64,000 nt of DNA from Oxytricha trifallax (taxonomy: Eukaryota; Ciliophora; Spirotrichea; Sporadotrichida; Oxytrichidae). A program made the translations under genes and the position numbers. Under the pieces are notes generated by a model, which made no database searches, was not told the DNA's origin, and saw only the letters and a list, made by a program, of their open reading frames with translations. How positions within the stretch are numbered: position 1 is the stretch's first letter; the number at the start of each line of letters is the position of its first letter. Positions 23,342 through 35,439 of this stretch are shown here, piece after piece. The stretch is from the NCBI GenBank assembly GCA_000711775.1, contig ARYC01001917.1, positions 1 through 64,000 of the forward strand, written 5' to 3'.

Positions 23342-24195
23342 CATAAGCCGAAAATGGCATCAATAAGATAAGATAGTGAATTATCAATGAAAATTTAAAT
23401 TAAATAAAACATTAAATATATTTAAGACTGAGCTTAGCTTCTTAATTTGGCTTAAAACCATCATCATCCTCTTCATCTTCTTCTTATTAAACTTTTCTCC
23501 CTTTTTCTGTATTCTCGCAAGATATTCCACACTCATTCTTACTCTCAATAGCTTGAACTTTTGCTAGTTTTTATGGGTTTTTGCTGTAAACTTGGCCACT
23601 TCTCGATTTTAGACTACTATATCAGAGATACTGCCTGGAACTTAAATTCCATTTTATTCACAGAAATTTAATGAAATTAAAGATGTTTAATAAATTAAAA
23701 ATAACTCAGTCTTAATTAATAAAAACATGCCTACAATTAATTAAGACATCCCAATTAAGAATTCTTATCAAATTAAAATCATTAGTAGCAAGTTTAATTT
23801 CTGATCATTAAAACTTGCAAAGTTTTAATTTGTTATTTTTAATTTATTAAACATCTTTAATTTCATTAAATTTCTGTGAATAAAATGGAATTTAAGTTCC
23901 AGGCAGTATCTCTGATATAGTAGTCTAAAATCGAGAAGTGGCCAAGTTTACAGCAAAAACCCATAAAAACTAGCAAAAGTTCAAGCTATTGAGAGTAAGA
24001 ATGAGTGTGGAATATCTTGCGAGAATACAGAAAAAGGGAGAAAAGTTTAATAAGAAGAAGATGAAGAGGATGATGATGGTTTTAAGCCAAATTAAGAAGC
24101 TAAGCTCAGTCTTAAATATATTTAATGTTTTATTTAATTTAAATTTTCATTGATAATTCACTATCTTACCTTATTGATGCCATTTTCGGCTTATG
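23342..24195. mobile_element. 854-bp foldback element, 364-bp near-identical arms
   Basis: Arms 23342-23705 and 23832-24195 are inverted copies beginning CATAAGCCGAAAATGG. Reading through, I find only isolated mismatches (for example ATAAGATAAG against ATAAGGTAAG). The central loop is 126 bp. No convincing target duplication flanks it. It lies 143 bp beyond the TBE end. The arms hold an acidic-repeat-like stretch, but no gene is assigned. The near identity implies recent formation or homogenisation. Confidence 0.88.
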
Positions 24196-24299
24196 GATAA
24201 AAGATAGAATGTTTTAGCCTCAGTGAATAGCGAAAGTCATTAGTGAGCATTAGATGACTAGATAATACGAGGGCAAGAATTGGGAGATGTGACCGGATC

Positions 24300-25015
24300 T
24301 TAAATGAGTTATAGGAATACTGTTGAGACAGTCAAATTGATTTACAAGAAGTCTAATCTGGAAAAGAAATCCTACTCATTACAATAGGGAATTGCATAGG
24401 CTTCTCTTCATCTACAAAAAAGAATTGAGACAATTATTAGAGGAAAACTGCATTAGCTTTAGAGGAAACGCAAAGAGTATACAAGGCTGCAATCGAGTTA
24501 CTAGTACCTTAATCAAGGCATGAGCAAATTAATTTGAGAAAATGACTTAAGGTTGCTTGGAAAATAAAGATGCCTCAATATCTCTGCTCAAAGGATACTT
24601 GTCTGAGTCGGTTATTCCATCTCCCTGCGTTTTTTCATGGAGATTTGAGTAATGCCCCTGGCAGATCCTTATTCACAGATACTTCGGAGATTGTTTTTGC
24701 AATACTGAATCTTAAGAATTGCCGAAGATTAAAATTTGATTACCAAAGTAGTAAAATGGTTTCTTTATCGAGTGTTATCTATTATTTAGCGGACGTGGAG
24801 TAGTAGATACTTGGGGCTTGGAAGTGGCAAGTAACAATCAAGCTACACCTGGTAATCTAACTGGTCAAAGAAGAGTTACTATAAGCTGTAAAGATGAAGG
24901 ATTCGAGCCTTTTGAAAGAGTGAAATCAAATGCCAAAACCATCGAGATTAGAGAGAAGTTAAAATGCCCGCTGAATTATATCCTAGGCAGTGAATTACGC
25001 TCACAAAGATGAGTT
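24300..25015 (+). other. Coding-like region of unknown function
   Basis: Sequence richer in G+C than its flanks, with protein-like frames. The best is NNQATPGNLTGQRRVTISC followed by FEPFERVKSNAKTIEIREKL (about 24825-25008), ended by TGA. Upstream, 24565-24800 can be read in two frames, one starting MPQYLCSKDTCLSRLFHLPA. I recognise no family. It could be MDS pieces or a decayed transposon gene; edges are not defined. Confidence 0.35.
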
Positions 25016-25099
25016 GCCTCATTTACCTATCGAGGCACTGAATTGGCGTTCTTGAACCTCTTGAATGAGTGTAGCAGTATAAATGACTATAAGATGAAA

Positions 25100-26420
25100 C
25101 TCTGACAAGGGGATATACCTTATTATTAAGATGCTCAAACAATTAAAGATCTATGATTAGAAATAAATATACAATTAAAAATGAGTAAATAAAACAGAAA
25201 ATCAAATAATAAATACATCTATATTTTGTAGAATAAATAAAAAACTAATCACATTTTGTTCTTTTATTTAATTTTTTTTCATCCTATTTTCACATTCTTT
25301 TATTTATAGTTTATTTATGTTGTTTTGAACAAAGTATTTATGTGTATATTAATAGACCAGAACTATTGCTGATAGCTGAATGTTACAATATTTAAAACGG
25401 AACTTATTTCTCCATTTTTAAACATTTTTTTAAGCTTAAAATCTTTTTTTTCTATAGATAAAAAAGTTATAATACTATTTTTGGAGTTTAAATTTTATTA
25501 TAAATCATGTCAACAATTATTTAAGCTTTTTAAATGAGCATTTTTATAAAAATAATTTTAAATAACTAGCTACTTTTACCTTGAAAAATGTAATAAGGTA
25601 TATTTTGAATAATATGAATGGTAGATAGTTCAGTAAATATTACATATAAACCATTAACCATAAATTATTAAGAATTAATCTTAATTTCAATTAATAATCA
25701 CCTGCATTTCAGTTTATATTTATTATTAACTTATATTTTATAGATTTTATTTTTATTTTTGTCTGAAATGATAAATATGGTGCCAATGAGATATTAATTA
25801 ATATTTTAAATATTGAAGGTAGTAAAGATGGATTATGCGGCTCTAAATCATGCCCTTAAGTGAGGTAATAAATATTCATTAAAAAATAAAAATAAAAAAA
25901 TCAATGAAAAAATAAGATTTTTAATTAAAATTATTTAGATATATGCAATTTATTTAATTTAGTGCCTCTTTTAAAAGAATAATGAAAATATGGCATAAAT
26001 GAACATTTTTTTTTATTCGATTCTTCCTTTAATCTTCTATTAGTCCTTTAAGTAAATATTTACTGTTTCAAATTTAATTTTATTAAGTTTTGTACCCATT
26101 CAATTAAAATATCTATTCTTTATGAGATTCAAGTATTTTTTAATTACTTTTCACTTCAGAAATACATTTAATAATATTTCGTAGTTTTGAAATACGACAG
26201 TGGCTTGAAATTAGATGCAATATAAAAATAAATAAAAATTGTGTCTGATTTCTTACTAATCATTCATTTTGTAGAAATAACAATGACTATAAATTACAAA
26301 GACAACATTTTGTAACTAGTCATTCAAAGCAATGGCTTTGAAGTTTGAACAAACTTTTACTTTTAATAAAAAAAATGTAAAAATTTATTATCAAGTATGA
26401 TTTAATTTAATGATAATTAA
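25100..26420. other. AT-rich stretch without recognisable features
   Basis: No motif-bearing frame or repeat found. Confidence 0.4.
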
Positions 26421-26429
26421 TTAAAAACA

Positions 26430-29400
26430 GAAATAGATGAGCCGCCGCAGCTCTTTTAGCAAAAGCGGAGAAAACTTTGAGAACAAATCACAAACACATA
26501 AATGAGTAAATGACTAGTTTGAACCAAAGTTCGAATGTTTCGCAAAAAATAATCAAAATGACTAATCTAAATAATAGAGTTACAAAAATTTAGAAAAATT
26601 CGATATTAGATTGTAAAATGGCCGGCAACTTTATTTGTAACAACCTGTATGATAAGTTGAAGGATGGGTTTGAAGAACAGAAAGATTCGCGAATCTAAAC
26701 GACTAAAATAATGGATTAAATAATTAGTAAAATAAAATAAATAGCAGTGAGATACATTGAATTAAACATTTGATAACAAATTTCAGAGGAATTAGTTCAA
26801 AACTTAATAAAGATTTTAGATGATGAGAGACATTGAGAAAAAACGCTCGGACCTTATAGGACTCGTGGAAACGATACTATAAAGATTAATCGGTACTAAT
26901 ATCAGCCACATTGCACAATATTAACTAGCAAGAAGGAGGAGTGCTAGTATTAAACAATGGAAAATACCCTATGAAAATCATAAAGACATTGAGGTAGTAC
27001 ATCGCTATGACAATCTTAAAAGTGAGAGGGTTCCCATAACACATTTTCACAGTATATATCCCACCCTACAGTAACTATGAAGTCTTTGAACTCCAGAACA
27101 TGTTACTATTCATAATTAAATCTAAAAAAAAAAATGCTAGAAACAGCAAATAATAGTTTTGGGAAATTTTAACTTCCATATAAAAGAAATTGGGAAAAGA
27201 TTTTAGAAAGAAGGGCTGATTGAATCCATTCCTATATGAGTGGAAACTCATACAAGGGAAACCAATTGGATTGAGTTTACTCGAATGTAGAGACAATTAG
27301 GTGGGAAAAAAGTTTGTTAAAATCAACATATCACAAACTAGTCTAAGTTAAAATAAAGTTCAAATTCTTTAAGAAGATCTAAAACTAACTGATAAAGAGA
27401 AGGTTATAAGAATTTCGGACATAAAAAAGGAGTGCTGGAAGACATTTGTGGATGAAGGAAGGAGACTAGCACCTACAGAACAAGACAAACCAGTTTAGAA
27501 ATGCTTCAAAAAAATTAAAAAATTACAAAGGAAAGATTTGGTACTAAAAACCTTCCTAATAGGTAATCAGAAAAGAAATAGGGAAGATTGAAAACGTATT
27601 CTAAGATACAATGTTGCAATTGAAAGATGCCATAAGGAACATGGAACATTGTCCGATTGAAATGATCTGAAAGGATTCTTCTATTTAGTATAAATACTAA
27701 CAAGAGTCAAAAATATTTTCAGCCAATTAAGGGATTAACAATTAGAGATGAAAGGACAGAAATGTTGAGGCAACTAAAAAGAAGATTATGGAGTTCTACT
27801 CCAACCTATTTAAAGATAATAGATAAAAAGAGTAGGAAACTGGAGTCAAGATCGATATGATCATGACGAATGAAGAGAGTGAGAGTTTCTGTTAAATATA
27901 AGATGTGGAAAGGAGTATCAAGGACTGCAACTTCAACAAAGCAATAGAATCTGATAGATTTGACGTTGAGATTCTGAGTAAATCAGAAAGAATCTTAAAA
28001 ACAGTGTGCTTAAGAATATCAGAGTGGTTAAACACAGGATAAATTCCTGAAAACATAAAAGAAAAAATACTAATTTTATTGAGTAAAAACAAGGCGATCA
28101 CTACCCTGATATCTCAAACCCTAGACCAACTGTAATGAATTCGCATCTTAATAAAATTTTGTAAAAGTAATCATAAACAATATCAGGAAAACAAAAGTGA
28201 AATCCTCCAAACAAGAAACTACCAGAATGGATTGAAATATAAAAAGAGTACCTACATCAACCTAAAAAGAATATTGGAACTTATAAAAAAATCCATAAGA
28301 AAAAGCAACAAAAGAGAAGCGTGTCTGCTTTTGAGAAAAAATTTAAATATTTACCAGATATTAGAAATTAATCAACTTTTTCATTGTAGTATTAATTTAT
28401 AATTTTATTAATTAAATAATTAAAACCTCACTCTATATCTAAAGGTATATTTATTTGGGAGAGAGTGCGGTGTTAGAGTGAATAAATTTAAATTTTTAAT
28501 TATGCTTAAATTCAAAATTTCATTTTATAGAGATGATATATTGTTTCAATTAATAATAAAGTTATAGTTATAAAATAGATGTTTTAATAGTCAATCTTGA
28601 AGAAATTTTAAAATTAATTATTTTGAATATTTAATATGAAATCAAACTATAATAATAATTATCACAATAAATGAATAATGATTTTTAAAAAACATTATTC
28701 TTTGAATTTAAGCATAATTAAAAAATTTAAATTTATTCATACTAACACCTCACTCCATCCCAAATAAATATACCGTTAGGGATAGAGTACGGTTTTAATT
28801 ATTTAATTAATAAAATTTTAATCTAATTTATAATGAGAAAATAGATTAATTTCTAATATCTGGTAAATATTTAAATTCTTACTCATTAGACCTACTCTAT
28901 GCCTATGACTCAGTCAGAAAAGACAAAATGATAGATATTTAAAAAGATAGCATAAAATGGGAATGACATGATCGCAATCAAACTAAAAGAAGAACTGTAT
29001 AAGAACATCAAAATTAAGTATGAGGATGAAGAAATTAACACTGAGAAGGGAATAGCTTAAGGCTGCAGATTATGATCAATACTATTCAACATCTATTTAC
29101 AAGACGCATTATATTCGTAAACAGAATTAATTACATTAACTGAACAAGGGAAATTAATAGCATTGCAGATGATTTATTGATAAATATTAGCGACCCTGAT
29201 TAATTTTAAAGAATGAAAGAATTTTCAAAAAAATAGAGAAAACTCAAAACTTAAAACTCAATAGAAAGAAAACGATATTCCTACATTACGAAAATAAGTT
29301 TGAGAACATATACCAAATAGAAGTAATTGTCAAGGTAGAAGAAGGCAAGTATTTAGGAGTAAACTTGTGTTTAAACACGCAATAATTATTTGAAAATAGT

Positions 29401-29790
29401 TGGAGTGATATAAAATTGAAAAACCGAGTTTTACTAAAAACTAATCAAGTCAAAGCAAACCAACGATATGTTATACGATAATGTATACACACACAAGATC
29501 CTTGCCGATTTACAAATATACACCATTGCTATTCTATTAATTAAAATGGAGAAATTGAAATATTTAAAACTTTAGTTAAAAATAGCTTTTAAGACTTCAA
29601 AAGACATATCAAATAGGAAACTCAAAAATGTTATTTATTTTAAAAAAATTCCAATAAAAGTGACATATTTTGGGACTTGGTTCAGAAAAATATGAAGAGG
29701 ATAAATATAGACCTGGATCAATAATGACTTAAACGCCAGAAATTATCTAAAAAAAGAGAAATAAATATAGAGCAGGACTCTGCATAAACC
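26430..29790 (+). pseudogene. Second LINE: endonuclease and reverse transcriptase, frameshifted and split by a foldback
   Basis: The endonuclease part (about 26800-27300) includes GGVLVLNNGKYPMKI and FTVYIPPYSNYEVFELQN. RT begins around 27860 with IKDCNFNKAIESDRFDVEIL and WLNTGQIPENIKEKILILL. It is cut at 28340-28877 by a foldback and resumes with motif A (LDLLYAYDSVRKDKM), the motif-B region (EINTEKGIAQGCRL) and motif C (IADDLLINI) near 29165. Motif order equals that of the 5439 copy, but the sequences differ enough to be another family. Frame changes and TGA codons throughout show it is dead. The start is not determined and no (ATT)n tail was seen at the 3' side. Confidence 0.8.
28340..28877. 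mobile_element. 538-bp foldback inserted in LINE reverse transcriptase
   Basis: The outer ends AATTTAAATATTTACC and GGTAAATATTTAAATT are inverse. Complementarity continues through TTTAATTATTTAATTAA and the ACCTCACT and AGTGCGGTGTTAG blocks to near the centre (about 28600). It interrupts RT just before motif A, so it inserted after the LINE. No clear target duplication is visible because the target is AT-rich. Confidence 0.8.
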
Positions 29791-30480
29791 CTTAAATTCT
29801 TAAAATTAAGTTCATTTAGTTATGATCATGTCATCATATTTATATTTAATATAATTGATTTCTTCGGTTTCTAAAGATGATTTAATTATCATTCGATATT
29901 CGTGCAAGAGAGGTCTAATTCACCATAATCAATAATTTCAGGAGTTTCAAGGAAATATAGATTTAGGCCTGCATGTTGCCAGAAAAAGATCCAGCCATAG
30001 ACAAATTTTGAAGAAAATAAAAAATGATAAAGTGACCCTCTATAACTTTTTAAAATGACTATATAAAACTGGTGTTCCAGTGTCATTCACAATCTTGTCA
30101 GGAGCACAAGTTTAGTAGATTAACATAATTCCAGGTCACCACAGAATTCCTTTGGCCCAATCCAGATGATTTGAAAGTCCTAAAAAACAATGCTTAATAT
30201 ATTTTGATCATCAAACCCTATGATGAAACTTCAAATGCATGTATCTTTGCGCGATTTTAAGAAACAGCATCACGAATTTCATATTCTTGTTCAGCGAGGT
30301 CTAATTTATCAGAATAATTTATTTTGGCTATTTATAAGTATAAGAATTAATATTTTAAAATAAGGCAATATATAATATATAGAATATAGATATCTTATGC
30401 TGAAAAATAAATCAAAAAAAGTTTATTTTAATTATATTTGTTTACCTCTAGATCATCACATGAATATCAATAACTCTCTC
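29787..30480 (-). repeat. Old inverted relative of the 380-bp satellite, unit 1
   Basis: The minus strand aligns with the 1-2912 unit through TTCGTG..AGAGGTCTAA, GACAAATTTTG, CCCTCTATAACTTTT, AAAATGACTATAT, GGTGTTCCAGTGTCA, TCAGGAGCACAAGTTTAGTAGATT, ATTCCAGGTCA, TCTTTGCGCGATTTTAAGA and TTCTTGTTCAGCGAGGTCTAA. The flanks (CTTAAA-TTAAGTTCATTTAG at 29789; AAAATAAGGCAATATATA at 30358) belong to a larger unit that repeats in unit 2. It is a single diverged copy, not part of a homogenised array. Confidence 0.85.
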
Positions 30481-30484
30481 CAAT

Positions 30485-32490
30485 AACACTTTAAATCCTT
30501 AATATTAAGTTTGTTTAGTGAGGATCATTTCATCTTAATAATTAGGTCGAATTGATTGAAAAATCTAAATAATGAATATTCAAACTAATCAAAAAACCGA
30601 TTATAAAAATATAGTTAATAATTAAATTGTTATAATTTAATAATTTAATAAATTAATTCGGTTAGTTAAAATGGATTGGATTTTTTCCAATTCAAGATGG
30701 TAATGATGCTGTTGTCAAGTTGTCGTTGGATTTTTGTTTTAGGGCAAAGTTACTTTTGATCGTTTTTGAATGCCTATACGCTGCCATAATTCTGATTTTT
30801 TCGATCTTCGGAGTGACTCGCGAAATTTTTATTTTTTTTGCGAGAGACTCCATTTTAAAATTTCCTATTATTCACATTTCTCATTTTTATCATGCTTAGT
30901 TTATCTATATTAATTCATGCGTTTTTTGACAAAACTTTCTGCACTTTTTATATATAATATTGTGTTACTTAATGAGGGAAAGATTTAAAGGTTGATGCTT
31001 TTTTTAGTAGCATAATTTATTGCAAAAAACATTATGAAGTTTTATTTAAAAAAGCGCGCAATATCTATAATTAAGAATGTTTTAAGATTAATGACTATTT
31101 CAAATTATTGAAAATATTAAAGCGGAAATACTCGCAAAAATATAATATATTTTGTGAGTGACTCCTGATATAGAAAAATGCTAAATTTTTGTAGGATAGC
31201 GATAAAGACAATGAAAAAAATAATGGAACAATAAATTCAAGATTTGGCTTATCAGCACAAATAACTAAGTTACTTTACTAAAATGGAATAAATTTACTCC
31301 ATTTAATCTAATTAATAATAATAATTTAATTTTTTATTAATAAGAATGTTAATATATAACATATTTTGTGAGTAGGCTTCTTGATTTATTTGAATATTTT
31401 TTATTTCGATTTTTCAATCAATTCGACCTAAATAATTAATATTCCTGTATCTATGCTGGTTCAAAAATAAATTGATTCTGATTCGATATTCGTCCTAAGC
31501 TAGGTCTAAATTACTAGAATCATTAATTTTAGGAATCATTGGTAGAAATAAATTTAGACCTGCATGTTTCCAGAAAAAGGTTCTGCCTATACAAATTCTA
31601 CCCTTATAAAACTAAATATAGCTCAAAATTAAAATACAATGCAGTTCTTCACTAATAAAACATTAAATAGTACAAAATTTTTCGTTTTGATTTTTTTAAA
31701 ACACAAAATTGGCTTAAAATTAAAAATTATTAAGAACGTTCATTTATATCATGAATAATTTATCAAAAGACAGAAATGATAAAAAAATAGAAATTATGAT
31801 GATTTTTTTTTATATTTGTAAAAAAATAATGCATTAATAAAATATTAAATATAATTTTTTGACATTGATAGTAAGTTATCCAAAAAAACTATTATTCGAG
31901 TATGACTAATTCTAAAAGTAAATTTGATTAGAAGTTCAATTTCTATAAAAATAAAGTTTCCTTAGTTCTCCAAGGTGGGGTGAGTGTTTGTCACACTAGC
32001 CTTTCAAGAAAAGTTAAGGCCCTGATAAATTTTAAAAACCCAAAAATTTGAAATTTACCCCCTATAGCTTCTTTAAAAAGAGTTTATAATTGGTGTTTCG
32101 GTGTCACACCTTACTCAGGAGCCGAAGTTTATCAGATTTACTTAATTCAATGACATCACATTAATAATCGAGCCCCTATCCTGCTCCCTTGAAAACCCTA
32201 AAAATACAATGTTAAACATATTTTGATCATCATACCCTATAATGAAACTTCAAATGCCTTTATCTTTGCTCGATTTTAAGAAACAGCATCAGAAATTTCA
32301 TATTCTTGTTAAGCGAGGTCTAATTTAACAGATATAATAAAATCAGCTATTTTTATTTATAACAAAGTGTTCTTTATGAAATTATTGAGGACTTAATAAT
32401 TCATTTATACTGTTTACAAATATTATAATTAATATTTTAAAATAAGGCAATATATAGTATATAAAAAATGTAGATATCTAATGCTTAAAC
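30485..32490 (-). repeat. Old inverted relative of the 380-bp satellite, unit 2, with insertions
   Basis: This repeats unit 1: left flank at 30485-30542, interrupted by an 888-bp element, then TTCGATATTCGTCCTAAGCT at 31483, GGTGTTTCGGTGTCACACC at 32091, CTTTGCTCGATTTTAAGA at 32262, TTGTTAAGCGAGGTCTAA at 32305 and AAAATAAGGCAATATATA at 32437. About 345 bp of extra DNA lies at 31615-31960. The two units form an ancient direct duplication of about 700 bp, oriented opposite to the array at the left end of the window. Confidence 0.8.
30543..31430. mobile_element. 888-bp TIR element with 6-bp target duplication
   Basis: The ends TAGGTCGAATTGATTGAAAA and its inverse at 31411-31430 head TIRs of about 60 bp. 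AATAAT flanks both sides (30537-30542, 31431-31436); removing the element plus one AATAAT restores colinearity with unit 1. The interior has repeated TTTTGCGAGAGACTCC-like motifs (30835, 31150, 31360) but no transposase, so it is non-autonomous. A 31-codon minus-strand frame (MAAYRHSKTIKSNFALK..) around 30700-30790 is noted but not called a gene. Confidence 0.75.
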
Positions 32491-32494
32491 TATA

Positions 32495-34735
32495 TCACAG
32501 AGATGATATTAAAGTTGATTTGCTTCCCTTTGGGTCACCAAAATATTTCTAACTTAGAATGTAATGAAACTATTATTATAATCTGTTATGGCAGGTCCAT
32601 AGTGAATTATGGAAAGAGGCACTTCTGTAATATTTACAAATTTATAGTAGTTTGCAATAACCTTAAAAGCTGCAACATGATTAATGTTGCTTGTTATTAA
32701 CCAACGAGATTCTCAAAAAATAAATTAAGGATTAAAGACTAATTTTACATTAAAAGAATGGAATAAATTGTTTAATAACATATATGATCTGGCTTGATGA
32801 TAGAATAAGAACAAGAATTCTTCGAGTACTATCAACAAGTCAAGAAGATTTTTGGTTGGTTATTAAAAATGCAGGAGATTACATATAATGAAAGTAAACT
32901 AAATTAGATTCAACCTGTTTGAATTTTTAAATAGTTCATTATCTCATGGAATAGAATAGGTTAAATCTGAGAAATATAATAAAAATTATAATTAATTAAA
33001 ATCAAAAGTAAAAATCAAGATCTATATCTAGATGGATGGAGGAGATATAAATCAGCCAATATCATAAAGGAAATGTGAATAGCAGTTCATTCAAACAGAG
33101 AAACCCAGACTACTCATAGAACAACAATAAAGAGAAAAGAAGATTTTGGGAGAAGGTAAAAGAAGTCCATCACAACCACAGAAACAGAATAAAAGATTAT
33201 GAGATTTTCTGAATCAAAAATGATGAACCATTCTAGGTACCTCTGAACAAGTAGATAGGATTTGAGAGTAAGCTTAAGATTGGGAACTCTAATCCAAACA
33301 AGAAAAGAAACCCAGCTCAAAACTAGAGAGTTGAGTTCGACAGACACGGAAGATGGATCAGAGTGCATTTAAATGACCATACAAAACTCAAAGCAATCAT
33401 CGACTTATTGAAAGTGAAATGCCAAGGCTTCTACAAGATTATCTACACGAAAAAAGGATGGAAGGCACAAGTTACCAGATTAATAACGATAGTCGCTGCC
33501 TTGGTACAAGGTCAAAGGTTGAAATGGCATTGGTGTGTAGATTCCATGATAGACAGAGAGCAAAATGGGAAGCATGATGGAAAAAGACTTATGGTAAGAG
33601 AGATAACAAAGACACTGGAAAGAGATAAATGAATAATGGCCACATTTCGAATTAATTCCAGTAAACCATTTAGGAAGAGACGATGGAGATATCCTAAAAC
33701 AGGTGGAAGAGTTGTGATTCATTAACCAGAAAAAGCTAGATTTTTCAACCACTAGTCATGGATGAAAAAGGAATTAGACTAAGAGAGAAATACGAAGGAG
33801 ACACAAATGGGAAGTTGTAAAATGGTAGATGCTAGAAAAAATAAGATGACTTGACCAACATAATTATCCTAGTGAGTTGACAAAGCAGTGTAAGAAATTG
33901 CTAAAATTGGTTAAAACTAAAAATAGAGAAAGACTCAAAAGAAGTGCAGATTTATGAAACATGAAGATAGATCGGGACCTCAGCAGTGTGCTCTAGAAAC
34001 ACCTCTGGATCAAATCAATGACTTAGTAATAGATACAATTGGGGATAATATGATATTGAGAAATTAGTCAGTAAAGTGAATACCAAATAAGTAAAGGAAC
34101 TAGTAGATTGCGGAGTGATAGCAATCATAATCGCGATCCACTTGACCCTTAATTAAAATGTGAGCCGATCTTCCAAGCATTATCAAACTATTGGTTTAGA
34201 TCGCAGAGTACTAAATGAACTTAATCTAGAAGTGGGTTTCATCAAAATAGGTATTTGCAAATAAGGACAATCAGATAAGTGAGAGAAGAAGAAGCAAAGG
34301 TGAACTATGAGAAGAAAAGCTCACTACTATGTAAGTAGTCAAATGATGAGATGAACACAGAATTGATCAATAAAAATTTCAGCAAAAATTGGTTGGAAGA
34401 AAACGTGCAGAATAATGTATTGCAGGCTGAACTAGAAATGGAATTCAACAAGGACAAAGAGCAACTTGAAAAACTAGAAGACGAGGTTTTGGGGGTGGAA
34501 TTATACTTATTTAGCGACGGGGCAGAGATGCAGAGATAGAGAGAAACCGAACGTTTCTCCAACAAGAATTTCGTAGTAGATTTACAACCGGCAAAAATGA
34601 TGTAGCACAGGAAAATCTAACATGGAGGAAGACAAGGTTGATATCAAACTACAGAGAGATGCAACGCTGAATGATCTAGAGAAATGAGCGAGGAACCGTT
34701 TAGCAGGACGTTGGTTTTCTCACAACTCAAAATTC
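32495..34735 (+). pseudogene. Decayed transposon-like coding region, family unknown
   Basis: Protein-like frames follow one another on the plus strand: EQEFFEYYQQVKKIFGWLLK (about 32810), then the strongest block at 33090-33632 (FDRHGRWIRVHLNDHTKLKA, then GFYKIIYTKKGWKAQVTRL, then LKWHWCVDSMIDREQNGKH), ended by TGA 33630 and with one upstream in-frame TGA near 33210. The region closes with a lysine/glutamate-rich segment, LQAELEMEFNKDKEQLEKLE (about 34420-34480), a probable coiled coil. The basic block and coiled coil would suit a LINE ORF1-type protein, but this is inference. No ends identified. Confidence 0.5.
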
Positions 34736-34739
34736 AGTA

Positions 34740-35435
34740 ATTATGTTTTGATTTTATTTTATATGCATTTATTAATTTAGCTACTGTTAATTAGTTCTTA
34801 CAACTATGATTTAATTTATAAAAGCCTAAAAGATTTTTTTAAAATAATTTTTAATTTATATATTTATTGTGATAATTTACCATTCAATTTAATTGTATAC
34901 TTAAACAGTAACTCTTGTTTTTTTTAGTTTAATCTGTTAAAATATAAGAGCTATATTTTAATCCTTCTGTTTAATAATATCAACTGGTTGATGAAGTTAA
35001 ATTAGTATTTTTCTTATTTCAAGATACTTTTCAACTATTTTTATAGATAATTATATATCGATCAATTAATTTGTGAATATTATTATTCTAATTAGAATTT
35101 CCTTGAAAAATTACCTCTAAATATTCTTTTTTTATCTAAGATAAGTTTTCCACTCTGACTACACAATTCTTGCCTTTCTTGTTTTATTATTATTGTTTAA
35201 ACTCAGAAATAAAAATGTCCATAATTATTATACATTTTCTATTAAATATTTAATCATATTAATTTATATTGCATTATAAACACTTATTAAAAATATCTAG
35301 TTATTACTATCCCATACATTATAACCTTTCACTTTGACATTTTAATCAATAATAATATGGTTTAATTTTATAAATTTAAAAGATTGCATACATATTATTT
35401 ATTATCTGTTTTAATATTTATATTAGCATACTTTT
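34740..35435. other. AT-rich stretch, nothing recognised
   Basis: Homopolymer-rich AT DNA without frames or repeats that I can support. It may contain an IES continuing the gene at 35440-36095. Confidence 0.4.
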
Positions 35436-35439
35436 GTTT

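Noticed and set aside
33480-33752. Minus-strand frame opposite 33363-33632
   Set aside because: The plus-strand frame has better amino-acid balance and extends under the ciliate code; the minus frame is its shadow.
34305-34565. Serine-rich minus-strand frame
   Set aside because: Antisense shadow of the Lys/Glu-rich plus-strand coiled-coil segment at 34351-34539.
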